From: Artemia franciscana | Lineage: Eukaryota; Arthropoda; Branchiopoda; Anostraca; Artemiidae | Direction: 5' to 3' | Assembly (NCBI RefSeq): GCF_032884065.1 | Contig: NC_088880.1 | Span: 24,366,715-24,430,714 of the forward strand | Length of the DNA: 64,000 bases | Part shown: piece by piece, positions 10,548 through 22,170 of the stretch | How the letters are laid out: each line of letters opens with the position of its first letter | How positions within the stretch are numbered: position 1 is the stretch's first letter | The notes under the pieces: generated by a model | What the model was told of the DNA's origin: nothing | What the model saw: only the letters and a program-made list of their open reading frames with translations | Database searches by the model: none | Program-made: the position numbers and the translations under genes

Positions 10548-12030
10548 TAGGGCTAGGTTATTGATCTTTTACCAGTAGACTAGGCAAGGCATTGTGCTTA
10601 GACATAGCCTAATTAAGACCCCTTAGTACTCAAGAAGTGCCTTGGAGCATTACATATTTTGGGGTGAAGGAATATGCCCCTATGTTTTCAGCCAGCTGAT
10701 AAAAAATATTTAGTTGGTAAAACAGTAGTGAAGCACTGCTAGGCTATTTGATTGAATGAACTTTTTGTATTAGATAAATGGGTTGATAGAAATAAGTGAC
10801 TTAAAATCAATAGGAGAAGATTGGTCTCAGCTGGTGAAAAACAAGTGAAATAGTTTTATTGGTAATAGGTCTATAACCCAAATCAGTTGGTAAAATTGAC
10901 TAGCTAGTTGGAGGCTATGGTGTATTTCTCCAAAAAAGCACCCCACCCCATGGAAATTCAGCCCCCCCAGATAATTCCTTCTCAATAGTTATAGACCTTC
11001 ATTAAAAGAGAGATTGAAAGTTATTTATATAGCCAATATACCTATAGATATATGGGCTAGTTAGAGACTAGGGATAGGTTATTGATCTTTAACCAGTAGA
11101 CTAGGCAAGGTATTAAACTAGGCTTATTCATAGCCTAATTAAAACCCCTTAGTACTCAAGAAGTGCCCTGAGGCGTTCCAATTATTGGGGTAAAGGGATA
11201 TCCCCCAATGTTTTTGCCTTTATTGATTTATTTATTTATTTATTAATACCAAATATGGTAAGCTTTCAAGCTTGTCACACTAAACATAATAAAAAGAAGT
11301 TATGACAAAACTGACAACATAATACAGGCATACAAATCCATGAAAATAACAACTACAACAAACACTGACAAATAATACTAGGCTATAAACAATTTAAAAA
11401 CGATTTACCATGAAAATGTGTTTCTGTTAGTTTTTTTTAATCTGTCTATGTCATCTGTTAAAAATGTTTCAAGTGGAAGGTCATTCCATGGCTTCCCCAC
11501 CCTGCTGTAAAATGAATGTTGGCCTATTTTCCTTTTTGAAAGTGAGGGTTGATCTTCCACCAGTAGACTAGGCAAGGCATTAGGCTTATTCATAGCATAA
11601 TTAAGACCCCTTAGTAGCCTACTCAGGAAGTGCCTGGGGCATTCCACATTTTGGGGTAAAGGAATATCCCCCAATGTTTTCAGCCAGCCAATAAAAATAT
11701 TTAATTGGTAAAACAGTGATGAAGCACAGCTAGACTATTTAACTGGATGAACTTTTTGTATTATATAAATGAGTTGATAGAAATAAGTGACATAAAATCA
11801 ATAGAAGAAGATTTTTCTCAGCTGTTAAAAAAACAAGTGAAATAATTTTAATATTAATGTCACCCTAGTCAGTTGGTAAGAATGACTAGCCAGTTGGAGG
11901 CTATGTGTATTCCCCCAGAAAGTACCCCACCCCATGGAAATTCACCCTCCCCCAGATAATTCCTCCTCAATAATTCTAGACATTCATTAGAAGGGAAATT
12001 AAAAGTTGTTTACGTAGCCTATATACCAAT
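10548..12030. repeat. Long direct repeats of about 500 bp (three units, middle one interrupted)
   Basis: The block starting near GTTATTGATCTTTTACCAG recurs at about 10555, 11074 and 11549. It contains AGACTAGGCAAGG, CCCCTTAGTACTCAAGAAG, TTTTCAGCCAGC and ACCCCACCCCATGGAAATTC. Units 1 (to about 11040) and 3 (to about 12010) are full length. Unit 2 stops near 11213, where a LINE fragment begins. Divergence between units is moderate, so this is an old tandem duplication or repeated insertion of one element. Confidence 0.85.
11222..11553 (-). mobile_element. 3' end of a 5'-truncated LINE, minus strand
   Basis: The minus strand reads KRKIGQHSFYSRVGKPWNDL then PLETFLTDDIDRLKK and a stop at 11405. 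This is the typical C-terminal end of LINE ORF2 (FxxRVxxxWNxLP followed by a short helix). After the stop comes a 3' UTR of about 160 bp and a tail of TAAA units at 11224-11248 read on the minus strand. It lies between units 2 and 3 of the long direct repeat. Confidence 0.8.
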
Positions 12031-12488
12031 ACTTGCAAATTGGTTGGTAGTTTCCTCCTTTTTCAGTTTTCTGCAGGAGAATTCAAATGCTTGATTATAA
12101 GTACAAATTTGGACAAGATCTGATGTTTAGTCAAAATTTTTGTTGCATTAGTACTTAATTATCCAAGGAATATTTAGGTGCATGTTAAGCTAGGCTAATC
12201 AAAATAAACTATGAGCATGTAGATTTTCATAAAGATGACAAAGCAATGTGTCAAGAACAGCTTGGATTATTAAGTTTAATCTTTAAGGATAAGTTAGGGT
12301 GGATTATAAACTAGTCAGAAGGTACTATATATATATTATTAATGTGACACTACATTTGCTGTAATTAATGACAACATATACTATATGCAAACATCGAAAA
12401 ACTTCAATGTTTATGCTCCTCAACATTCCCTGGAAGTTCAAATTTGTACCTAATGTATTGCAGATATGGCTTTTTGACAACCTGGATA
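12031..12488. repeat. Spacer with a family F repeat piece
   Basis: Mostly AT-rich. From about 12400 to 12488 the sequence (CTCAACATTCCCTGGAAGTTC, GATATGGCTTTTTGACAACC) matches a dispersed repeat seen again at 13965-14035, 14225-14440 and 14660-14870. The LINE at 12489 lies inside this repeat. Confidence 0.55.
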
Positions 12489-13937
12489 TATGAAAAGGTG
12501 ATAGGATCCAGGCTAACTGATTACGTTGAAAATAATACAATTCTTATAAATACTCAATTTGGTTTTAGAAAAAAAAATGTCCACAGAAATGGCAACCATT
12601 AAACTTGTTGACTGGGTAAATACGTCGTTTGAAGCAGGTCTGATTCCAGCTGCTTTATTCCTGGATTTGAAAAAGGCTTTTGATACAATTGACCATAAAC
12701 AGTTATTACTTGAGCTGGAAAAAATCGGTGTTACTGGAAAGAGTTTGTCTTGGTTTGAATCTTATTTAAGTGACCAAAAGCAGGTTGTGGTGAATGGGTG
12801 TTTTACTTCTGAAGCTAGTACGATAACTTGCGGAGTACCCCAGGGCTCTATACTAGGTCCTCTTTTATTTTTAATATTTATTGATTGGGTTAAGTATTAT
12901 TTGTCAGAGGCTGGTATAATCCTTTTTGCAGATGATACTCTTTTACTTGTAGCTGCTCCATCAGTTGATCTACTTTTCAATAAAATGATAAAGGCAATGA
13001 CCAAGTTTATTGAGTGGGCAGATTTCAATCTTTTGACATTAAATTATAATAAAACTAACTACATTCTATTTTCTCGGATATCTAGTATTGAAACTAATTT
13101 AGAATTAATAATAAACGGAAATCAAATAAAAAGAGTAAAGGTAACAAAGTATTTAGGTTTTATGATTGATGAAAATCTATCATGGAAAACACATTCAAAT
13201 ATTATAGCTTCAAAGTTGTCCAGATCTCTGGGTGTGCTTCGCCGAGTTAAAAACCTAGTATCCTATAAAATTCTTTGGTTACTTTATTTTGCTATTTATT
13301 ACCTGTATATTTGCTATGGTTGCTCTTTGTGGGCTAGTAATTTTGTATCATGTTATAAAAAAAATCCAAAATAAAGCCGTTAAACTTTTATCACCTAAAA
13401 CTTTATTTACTCATAATATTAATGAACTTTATACTAAGAATCAACTTTTTGATATTTCAAAATCAAGAGACTACCAAGTTAGTATTTTCACATATAAATT
13501 TATTAATAATATACTTCCCTCTTCTTTCGAAAATTTTTTCTCCATTAATTGTGATCTTCATAGCCACAATAAACAAGGGGCATCAAATCTGGTACACCCA
13601 TTTAGAAATACGGCTAGAGCTTCTTTCGTGATTAGAAATTTTGCCCCCTCTGTATGGGATATTATTCCAATTGAAATAAGAAATTCGAGTCATTTGGCTT
13701 CCTTCAAAGCTGTTGTTAAGAGATTCTTCCTTGCAAAAGAATAGTATGGTAATGATGCAAAAGTATAGTAATAATGCGTGAGTGTCATAAGTAGAATCTT
13801 TGTATGTAGTAATATGTAGAGTAGAGATGACTGCCACCTGCTGCCAACAAGCCCAAAGGGGCTTTCTTAGCAGGTGCAGCAAAATGTTTTGTATACATGT
13901 TTTTGAAATAAATTAATCTAAAAAAAAAAAAAAAAAA
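12489..13937 (+). mobile_element. 5'-truncated LINE with RT, 3' UTR and poly(A) tail
   Basis: Starts abruptly inside the RT (YEKVIGSRLTDYVENN, then TQFGFRK). It continues through FLDLKKAFDTIDH, GVPQGSILGPLLFLIFID and the catalytic FADDT near 12925-12940, then KYLGFMIDENLSWKTH and the C-terminal NFAPSVWDIIPIEIRNS to a TAG at about 13744. The 3' UTR contains a GC-rich short palindrome (CCCAAAGGGGCTTTCTT near 13850), AATAAA near 13907 and an A-tract to 13937. Two frameshifts break the frame, near 12570 and 13350, both in A runs. The clean 3' structure suggests a relatively young insertion made by target-primed reverse transcription and truncated at its 5' end. Confidence 0.92.
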
Positions 13938-14900
13938 TCTAAACATACTGTCATTATTTTTGTTCAGCATTTTTTGTTCAATTTTGATTTAGTTCAACTT
14001 CCCACTCAACAATCCCTGGAAGTAATTATAGCGGTAATCTACTGTAGTCTCTATCTATTAGTTATAGCAGTAGCCACAAGAATTAGTAGTGGTTGCAAGG
14101 TGTAGTCACAAAAGTACTTGTTGTAGTAAGTAGTCTTAATTAGTAGTAGTAGTAGTTGCAGTGCTAGCATGAGGTAATTCTATGCACAGAGTGTCTTGGC
14201 TAGATCAACATGTTCTGAAAAAGTTTCAACTTAATTACTTTAAGTGTTCCTGAGATATTGTTGATATGCCCTTTTGATAACCTACACACACTTGGCATAT
14301 TTTGATTTAGTTCAACGCTCTTTGAAAGTTTTGTCTGAATATTTTTAGTTCTTTGGAAACCCAAGTTTAAAAATGCCTCCCTCCTCTTTCCCAATAATAG
14401 TCCTATGTGTAAACAATGGGCAATTTGAATAACTTACAGTCCTTTCCTTGTAGGGTTTTGTCATCTTGGGATGCATAGTTATTTATCCTTTGGTGTAAGT
14501 TAAATGAACTGACTATGAATGTGTAAATGGTGTATGTTAAAACTTTGATTGGAGGGTAGTAAAAAAGGGGATGGAGGAAGGCCTATTGCCTTATGGTGAC
14601 AATTAATCTTAAAATGGCATTATAGCTTTCAATTTTCAATTAAATGAGCCCTCTCCAAAGTTACTTTTTGGATATTTCTGAGATTTTGTTGATACACCCT
14701 TTTGCCAACCTCTTTGCATAATGTTTTTTTTTTCATTTTGTTCATTATCCCCTCTGTGTATTTCCTGAAAGTTTCACATTAATACCCTAAGCCTTTTTGG
14801 AGACCTAAAATCAAACTTGCCCTCTTTTCCAATAACAGATCCTATGGAACGAGATAAGGATGACTTCTATATCCTCTTAAGTTATATGAGCTCTCATGAG
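13938..14900. repeat. Family F dispersed repeat units and a GTA-rich stretch
   Basis: Two direct units (about 14215-14440 and 14650-14880) share TGAGATATTGTTGATA, CCCTTTTG, a CCTAAGCC/GAAACCC block, and CCTCTTTTCC-AATAA followed by TCCTATG. A partial unit is at 13965-14035. At about 14050-14165 lies an imperfect GTA/TAGTAG stretch (GTAGTAGTAGTAGTTGCAG near 14140-14160), similar in kind to the complement of the array at 62561-63520. No gene is visible. Confidence 0.6.
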
Positions 14901-14924
14901 TACCTCTCCATGACTACCTTGTAC

Positions 14925-17455
14925 CTCTAGGAGATATGAATGCTAGCATTTTAAATTAGTCTGGCCTGTGGAATTTTGCTGTTGGACCCATAACAGTTAA
15001 TATCCTAAACAACAAAGGAGAGAAAATGCTGAGCTGCTGTCTCGCCCACAATCTTACCATTGCAAACACGTGGTTTCAAAGATCCAATTTAACCAAGTAT
15101 ACCTGGTATAGCAATGATGGATCATCAAAGAAGATGCTTGACTACATCATCATATGCTGGTGATGGCTTTCGTCTGTGCATGCTTGTCCTACCAAGGCGC
15201 TGAACTTGGGAACACTAACCATTGTCTTGTTGCAGCCAAAACTAACCATTGTCTTGTTGCAGCCAAAATCAGGGTTTGCCTAAAAGATAAAATGACCAGG
15301 CCAACACCTCTAGAAATTTATACCTACTTAATCCAGCAAGACTTTGCTTTGGCTAAGCAGTATCAGGTTGGCGTATGCAACAGGTTCAAGGTCTTTACCC
15401 AGTGCAATGGCAGTGAAGGTCTTCAAAGAGAATGCTCCTGTATCTTCAACTAGCGTTGCTGGAAGCAGCATAAGAAAAAAGATTGGATCAGCAACGAGTC
15501 CCTTGCCATTATTGATCACAGACGGGAAGCCTGCTTTCACAGGGAACTGACAGCATATAGGCAATTAAATGAAGAGCATAACATCATGTTGCACACAAAG
15601 ACCATGAGACCATTATTGAAAAACAAGCACACACGCTTCAAGATGCTACCAAAAAAGGATATTTGAGCCACATATAAGATATTCTGTGAGCTCTCAGGTC
15701 AATACACTCAAACAACATTGCATCTCTGTAACACCAGTGGTGAGAATACTCACGACCAATCACATTGCCTCAGCCAGTGGTAACACCACTTTGAGAAGCT
15801 ACTAAAGTCAGACCCACCCATCCAAATTGATGACCAGATTACTGCTGCTGCTAACAATGCTGAACCTGCCTCCAATGGCATTGAGTGTATAGCAGAACAA
15901 ATTAAAGGTACAGTAAAAAAAATTGAAGAACAACAAAGTGCAGGGAGTATGTAGCCTGACATTAGAGCTCCTTAAAAATATCAATCAATCCTTGACCCTC
16001 TAGCTACAAGTGTGTTTTATACTGTGTGGCACTCTGAAATGATCCCATAAGACTGTAAGACCGGCTTTCTTGTACCAGTCTACAAGATGAAAGGAAGTAA
16101 AGCAGAATGTAATAACTATAATGGCATAATTCTGCTCTCAGTACCCAGCAAACACTTCGCCATACTGCTCCTAAAGCGGGCAACAAAGTACTTCCATCCT
16201 CTTTGTCTCTTTACCAGCAAGCTGGGCTCATGCTTGGTAGATCCACCACTGAGCAAATCCATACAATTAGATAGCTGATAGAGTAAACTCTAGAATGCAA
16301 AAGGAAGGCATACATTGCCTTCGTTGATTTTTGATCTGCTTTTGACTCTGTTGACAGACAGTCCCTGTGGCTGATCCTTCAATCTGCTGGTGTACCTAAG
16401 AAAATTGTCAACCTGTTCAAAGAAATATTCAATAAGATTGAAAGTGCTGTCATTGTGAATGACCAGCTCTTATCAAATTTTTCAAATTAGAAATGGTGTT
16501 TGACAAGACTGTGCTGCTGCTCCTGAACTCTTCAATTGTGTCAATTATCAACAAAACACTGCTGGCATATCCATTCTGCATCAATTTTGCTAGAAGAGTT
16601 CTTTCCGATGTTGACCTGGCGGACAATGTTGCAATGGTATGCGAAAATCACGACGACATCAAAACTGCCCTGGAAACGCTAGCGTCTGCTGCAGAAAAAC
16701 TTGGTTTAAATGTAAACTGGACCAAGACCAAAATATTGCCTGCAGACAAGACACCATGCAGCCCCCTGACAACTATAGGAGTGTATGGGCAAGATGTTGC
16801 TATAGTCAAGCAGTTCACCTACCTTGTTTCAACTGTCTGCTCAAATGGAAAATTAAGAGGCATAGATATCCGCAAGGGTGGCTAAGGTGAATGCTGTTTT
16901 TGGCCATCTTCTGATAACAATATTCCACAAACCCCAGATCAGCCGTCTCACGAAAGGTCGTATCTACTCTGCCTCAGTAGCAAGTGTTGTGCTGCACTAC
17001 TCAGAGACTTGGTCTTTGACTTAGTCGTAGATGACGAAGGTAGATGCTGTCCTGAAAAAACACCTCAGAAAATCGAACACGTTGCGTGGTTCAACAGGGT
17101 ATGGAACTTGGATATCCTCTGGTCCTTTAAATTACCATCCCTGTCCGGACAGCCTCCGCATAGAGAGTCTCGCTCACTGCGTTGGTACGGTCATTTACTT
17201 TGCCTACCCACTGAAACGCCTGCCCAACTTGTATTGGACTTTAGTCCAACTGCAAACAGCTGGAAGCACCCCAAAAGTAAACCATGTATGAAATGGATGG
17301 ATATCATCTGCGATTGACTCATAGAGTGGGGCCTTGAACCCAGCAAAGCTCCTACCCTCGCCCAAAACAGGCTACTCTAGAGACTACTAACAGCGCTGAA
17401 GTCTGGGTCCCTCTACGCTGGCGACGCTGCCGACCAAGAGCTTTAAGTCAAAAGT
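14925..17455 (+). mobile_element. Decayed full-length-like LINE ORF2 (endonuclease and RT)
   Basis: An old + strand LINE broken by many stops and shifts, but with domains in the right order. The endonuclease shows GDMNAS near 14930, WNFAVGP, then TWYSNDGSSKKMLDYIII near 15100-15155 and NHCLVAAK near 15220. The RT start is readable as KTGFLVPVYKMKGSKAE near 16055-16105 and NGIILLSVPSK near 16120, then FDSVDRQSLW near 16340. The active-site region reads DLADNVAMVCENHDD near 16613-16650 (LADN where F/YADD is expected), followed by GLNVNWTKTKILP. The C-terminal region ends with SGSLYAGDA-like sequence near 17405. A 27-bp exact tandem duplication sits at 15214-15267. No function remains. Confidence 0.85.
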
Positions 17456-17612
17456 CAAGTCAGTGCCCCAAAATCTTCTTTTGTACAGAGCACAGCATCT
17501 CTCCTCAAGAGTAAATAGTCCTTGCCTGGCTATGTGTAAAATTTGAAAATATATCTGCTGTGAAACCCATATTAAATCTGAGAGTACTTTACGTTCTTGT
17601 TTGTGCTTTTTA
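17456..17612. other. Short unassigned spacer
   Basis: Links the LINE end to the G-tract element. It includes GCTTTAAGTCAAAAGTCAAG, which may be the LINE 3' end. Nothing else is recognised. Confidence 0.4.
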
Positions 17613-19484
17613 AGGCACTTGGTATTAACCAAGTGACATATAGCAACTGCAAATTCTGTTGGTCTGTTGGTCCTGGTTTTGCTACATTAGGCACTTCCAG
17701 GTAAGCTAGGACGATGAAATTTGGCATGCGTATCAGGGACCGGACCAGATTAAATTAGAAATAGTCATTTTTCCGATTTGACCATCTGGGGGGAGTGGGG
17801 GCCTGTTAATTTGGAAAAAAATAGAAAAATTGAAGTATTTTTAACTTACAAACGGTTGATCAGATCTTAATGAAATTTTATGTTTGGAAGGATATCGTGT
17901 CTCAGAGCTGTTATTTTAAATCCCGACCGGATCTGGTAACATTGGGAGGGGGGGGAGTTGGGAGGGGGAAACCTAAAATCTTGGAAAACACTTAGTGTAA
18001 GGGTCAGGATGAAACTTGGAGGAAGAAATAAACACAAGTCCTAGATACATGATTGACACAACCGGAGCGGATCCGCTCTCTTTGAGGTAGTTGGGGGGGG
18101 GGGTTAATTCTAAAAAAATTAGAAAAAATGAGGTACTTTAAACTTACGAACGGGTGATTGGAACTCAATGAAATTTGATATTTAGAAGGATACCGTGTCT
18201 CAAAGCTCTTATTTTAAATCCCGACCGGATCTGGTGACATTGGGGGGGGGAGTTTGAGGTGGGGGAACCTAAAATCATGGAAAATGCTTAGATTGGAGGG
18301 ATCGGGATGAAACTTGGTGGAAAAAATAAGCAGAATTCTCAGATACATGATTTATGTAATTTAAACGGATCCGCTCTATTGGGGGGGGGGGTTCTGAAAA
18401 ATTAGAAAAATGACGTATTTTTAACTTACGGAGGAGTGATCGGATCTTCATAAAACTTTATATTTAGCAGGACCTCATAACTCAGATCTCTTATTTTAAA
18501 TCTCAACCGGATCCAGCGTCATTGAGGGGGGGGGACCGGACATTTTAGAAAATACTTAAAGCGGAGAGATCAGGATGAAACTGGATGGGAAGAATAAAAA
18601 CCTGTCTAAGATACATGACTGACATAACCGGACCAGGTCTGCCCTCTTTGGTGGAGTTGGGGTAATTTTGAAAATTGAGGTATTTGTAATTTACGAAAGG
18701 GTGACGAGATCTTAATGAAATTTCATATTTAGAAGGATCTTGTGCTTTAAAGCTCTAATTTAAAATTCCGACCAGATCGTGTGACATTGGGGAGACTTGG
18801 AGGGGGAAACCGGAATTCTTGGAAAACGTGAAAATTGGGATATTTTATCTTACAAATAGATGATCGGACCTTAATGAAATTTGGTATTTAGAAGGAATTC
18901 ATGTCTCAGAGCTCTTATTTCAAATCCCGACCGCATCTTTTGACATTGGGGGGAGTTGGAGGGGGAAATCTTGGAAAATACTGGGAGTGGAGGAATCGGG
19001 ATGAAGCTTGTTGGATGGAATAAGCAAATGTCCTTGATAAGTGATTGACATAACCGTAGTTGATTCGCTCTCTTTTGGGGAGTTGGGGGAGGGGTTCAGT
19101 GATTTGGCAAGTTTGGTGCTTCTGGACGTGCTAGGACGATGAAAATTGGTAGGCGTGTCAGGGAGCTGCACAAATTGACTTGATAAAGTCGTTTTCCCAG
19201 ATTCGACCATCTGGGGGGCTAAAGGGAGAGGAAAAATTAGAAAAAACTAGGTATTTATCACTTACGAGTGGGTGATCATATCTGAATGAATTTTGATATT
19301 TAGAAGGACATCGTGACTCAGAGCTTTTATTTTAAATCCTTACCTGCATTAAGCCTTTGATTTTCCATTTAAATCAATCTATTGATTCTTAGAATTTTGT
19401 TAGAGCTCATACCATATGAGCTCTTGGCTCTTAGCTCTTCTTGCCTCGTCACAAGTGCCATATGAACCATATACAAGTGCCATA
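17613..19484. mobile_element. G-tract tandem element copy A (Helentron/HINE-like, inferred)
   Basis: The left end has GGCACTTGGT and a perfect 8-bp hairpin (CACTTGGT, loop ATTA, ACCAAGTG). The right end has CTCGTCACAAGTGCCATAT at 19445-19463, whose complement repeats ATGGCACTTG. After a roughly 105-bp opening module (CTAGGACGATGAAATTTGG, ACCATCTGGGGGG), about six degenerate units of roughly 280-295 bp follow. Each unit has AACTTACGAACGG, CAGAGCTCTTATTTTAAATC, CGACCGGATCTG, then a run of 6-10 G, GATGAAACTTGG, TAGATACATGATTGACATAA and a second G-run. A variant of the opening module recurs near 19100-19215, before the last unit. Stop-free frames on the minus strand are by-products of the repeats. 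No protein is supported. Confidence 0.8.
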
Positions 19485-19640
19485 TTTAATATATTATGTC
19501 TATCCCTGTTTCTTTTTCTTTTTTTGTGTGTATAGAAATTAGTTTCATGTTATTCTTGAGTTGCTTATAAAGGGCGTGTTATATATATCATTCTTGGGTT
19601 GGCTGTAAGAATTTGGTGTCACCTTTCGTTCTGTTAGTTC
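19485..19640. other. Spacer between G-tract copies A and B
   Basis: AT-rich, T-run near 19510. Nothing recognised. Confidence 0.4.
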
Positions 19641-21551
19641 TTATGGCACTTGGTATAAACCAAGTGACATGAGGTATTTTTAACTTACGAACGGGTTATC
19701 GAATCTCAATGAAATTTGATATTTAGAAGGATATAGTGTCTCAGAGCTCTTATTTTAAATCCCGACCGGATCTGGTGACATTGGGGGGGGAGTTGGGAGG
19801 GGGAAACCTAAAATCTTGGAAAACACTTAGAGTGGAGGGATCAGGATGAAACTTGGTGGGAAAAATAAGCACAAGTCCTAGATACATGATTGACATAACC
19901 GGAACAGATCCGATCTCTTTGGGGTAGTTGGGGGGGGGGGTAATTCTGAAAAATTAGAAAAAATGAGGTATTTTTAACTTACGAACGGGTGATCGGGTCT
20001 CAATGAAATTGTATATTTAGAAGGATATCGTGCCTCAGAGCTCTTATTTTAAATCCCGAACAGATCTGGTGACATTGGGGGGGGGGAGTTGGGAGGGGGA
20101 AACCAAAAACTTGGAAAACACTTTGAGTGGAGGGATCGGGATGAAACTTGGTTTGAAAAATAAGCACAAGTTCTAGATACATGATTGACATAACCGGAAC
20201 GGATCTGCTCTCTTTGGGGTAGTTGGGGGGGTGGGGGTTAATTCTGAAAAATTAGAAAAAATGAGGTATTTTTAACTTACGAACGGGTGATCGAATCTCA
20301 ATGAAATTTGATATTTAGAAGGATATCGTGTTTCAGAGCTCCTATTTTAAATCTCGATCGGATCTGGTCCTATTGGGGGGGGGGGAGTTGGGAGGGGGAA
20401 ACCTAAAATCTTGGAAAACACTTAGAGTGGAGGGATCAGGATGAAACTTGGTGGGAAAATAAGCACAAGTCCTAGATACATGATTGACATGACCGAAACG
20501 GATCTGCTCTCTTTGGGGTAGTTGGGGGGGGGGGGGGGTTAATTCTGAAAAATTAGAAAAAATGAGGTATTTTTAACTTACGAACGGGTGATCGGATCTC
20601 AAAGAAATTTGATATTTAGAAGGATATCGTGTCTCAAAGCTCTTGTTATAAGTCCCGACCGGATCTGGTGACATTGGGAGGAGTTTGGGGTGGGGGGAAC
20701 CTAAAATCATGGAAAACGCTTAGATTGGAGGGATCGGGATGAAACTTGGTGGGAAAAATAAGCGGAAGTCTTAGATACGTGATTTACATAATTGGAACGG
20801 ATCCGCTCTATTGGGGGGAGGGGGTTAATTCTGAAAAATTAGAAAAAATGACGTATTGTTAACTTACAAAGGAGTGATCGGATCTTCACGAAACTTCATA
20901 TTTAGAAGGACCTCGTGACTCAGATCTCTTATTTAAAATCTCAACCGGATCCAGCGTAATTGGGGGGGGGGGCAGTTGAGGTTAATCGGAAATCTCGGAA
21001 AATACTTAAAGTGGTGAGATCAGGATGAAATTGGATAGGAAGAATAAAAACCTGTCTAAGACACGTGACTGACATAATCGAACCGGATCTGCTCTCTAAA
21101 ATGGAGTTGGGGGGGGTAATTTTGAAATTTGAGGTATTTGTAACTTACGAAAGGGTGACCAGATCTTAACGAAATTTAATATTTAGAAGGGTCTTGCGCT
21201 TTAAAGCTCTAATTTTAAATTCTGACCAGATCCTGTGGCATTGGGGGGGGGAGTTGAAGGGGGAAACCGGAAATCTTGGAAAACGTGAAAATTGGGGTAT
21301 TTTTATTTTACGAATAGGTGATCGGATCTTAGTGAAATTTTGTGTGATCAAATCTTAATGAATTTTGATATTTAGAAGGGCATCGTGACTCAGAGCTCTT
21401 ATTTTAAATCCTGACCGGCATTAAGCCTCTTATTTTCCTTTTAAATCAATCTATTGACTCATAGAATTTTGCTAGAGCTCATACCATATGATCTCTTGGC
21501 TCTTAGCTCTTCTTGCCTCGTCACAAGTGCCATATGTGCTCTTAGCTCTTG
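19641..21551. mobile_element. G-tract tandem element copy B, opening module deleted
   Basis: Left end ATGGCACTTGGT with hairpin CACTTGGT, loop ATAA, ACCAAGTG. It then jumps straight from CAAGTGACAT to the first tandem unit, so the opening module seen in copies A, C and D is missing. Units start near 19675, 19972, 20270 and 20572, giving a period close to 297-302 bp. These first units are more alike than the later ones, which suggests recent local homogenisation. Later units carry the variant blocks ACTCAGATCTCTTATTTAAA and GTGCTTTAAAGCTC in the same order as in the other copies. The right end CTCGTCACAAGTGCCATATG is at 21519-21538. Confidence 0.8.
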
Positions 21552-22170
21552 TTTTTTTTTTTTTTGCAGGATAATATGTGGATTATCCTGTTGCTTGATT
21601 CTAGTTGATTATTAGTGATAAATGACGTCAGATTGCATTTTCTATTTTATTGTTCGATTTTTTATTTCGCTTGTTCCATTCCTATTCTTTGGGTCATATA
21701 GCCCACTGGAGGGGGATATAGTTTCATTTTTGTCTTGTTTTTGCACACACATTGTTAATCAATAATACTGAACTTAACAAGTGGGCTACTATTATAAGCC
21801 ATTTATCCAAAAGGGTAATGGCTATAGAATGTTGGATAGTTGTGCACTTGGTATTAGGGCTGATGTCTATGTATATTTTGGAGGAACAGGGATGTCTACA
21901 ACCTCAAAAACTGTATTTTCTCCCTTTTTTGATCAGAGATACATAAGTTAAATATGGAGGGCGATTCAAAACCTGACCTCCCTTCATTTTAAAGAATATG
22001 TTTGAATCAAGCAAGCAGTTGGTGTTAAAGAGGATGAACACTCCCATTTTCTTGTAAAAAACTTTATCTTTAGCTAATTTTAAAACTTTGTCAGTTTTTA
22101 GATAGTAAAGCGTTGTGGAAATCGTTAAATCGTTGTTATTTTTGACTTGTGTTTGCAAGAAAAAACTGTT
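21552..22170. other. Spacer between G-tract copies B and C
   Basis: Begins with a T-run (21551-21565) then GCAGGATAATATGTGGATTA. AT-rich with no recognised gene. A stop-free stretch at 21752-21946 encodes an unremarkable peptide of 64 residues with no family resemblance. Confidence 0.4.

Noticed and set aside
18920-19210. Long stop-free minus-strand frame rich in Ser, Pro and Thr inside the G-tract element (also 48689-49189, 20000-20191, 22672-22854)
   Set aside because: The frames follow the tandem units and appear wherever a unit happens to lack stops. The same peptide pieces recur with shifts and no start context. They are by-products of repeat DNA.
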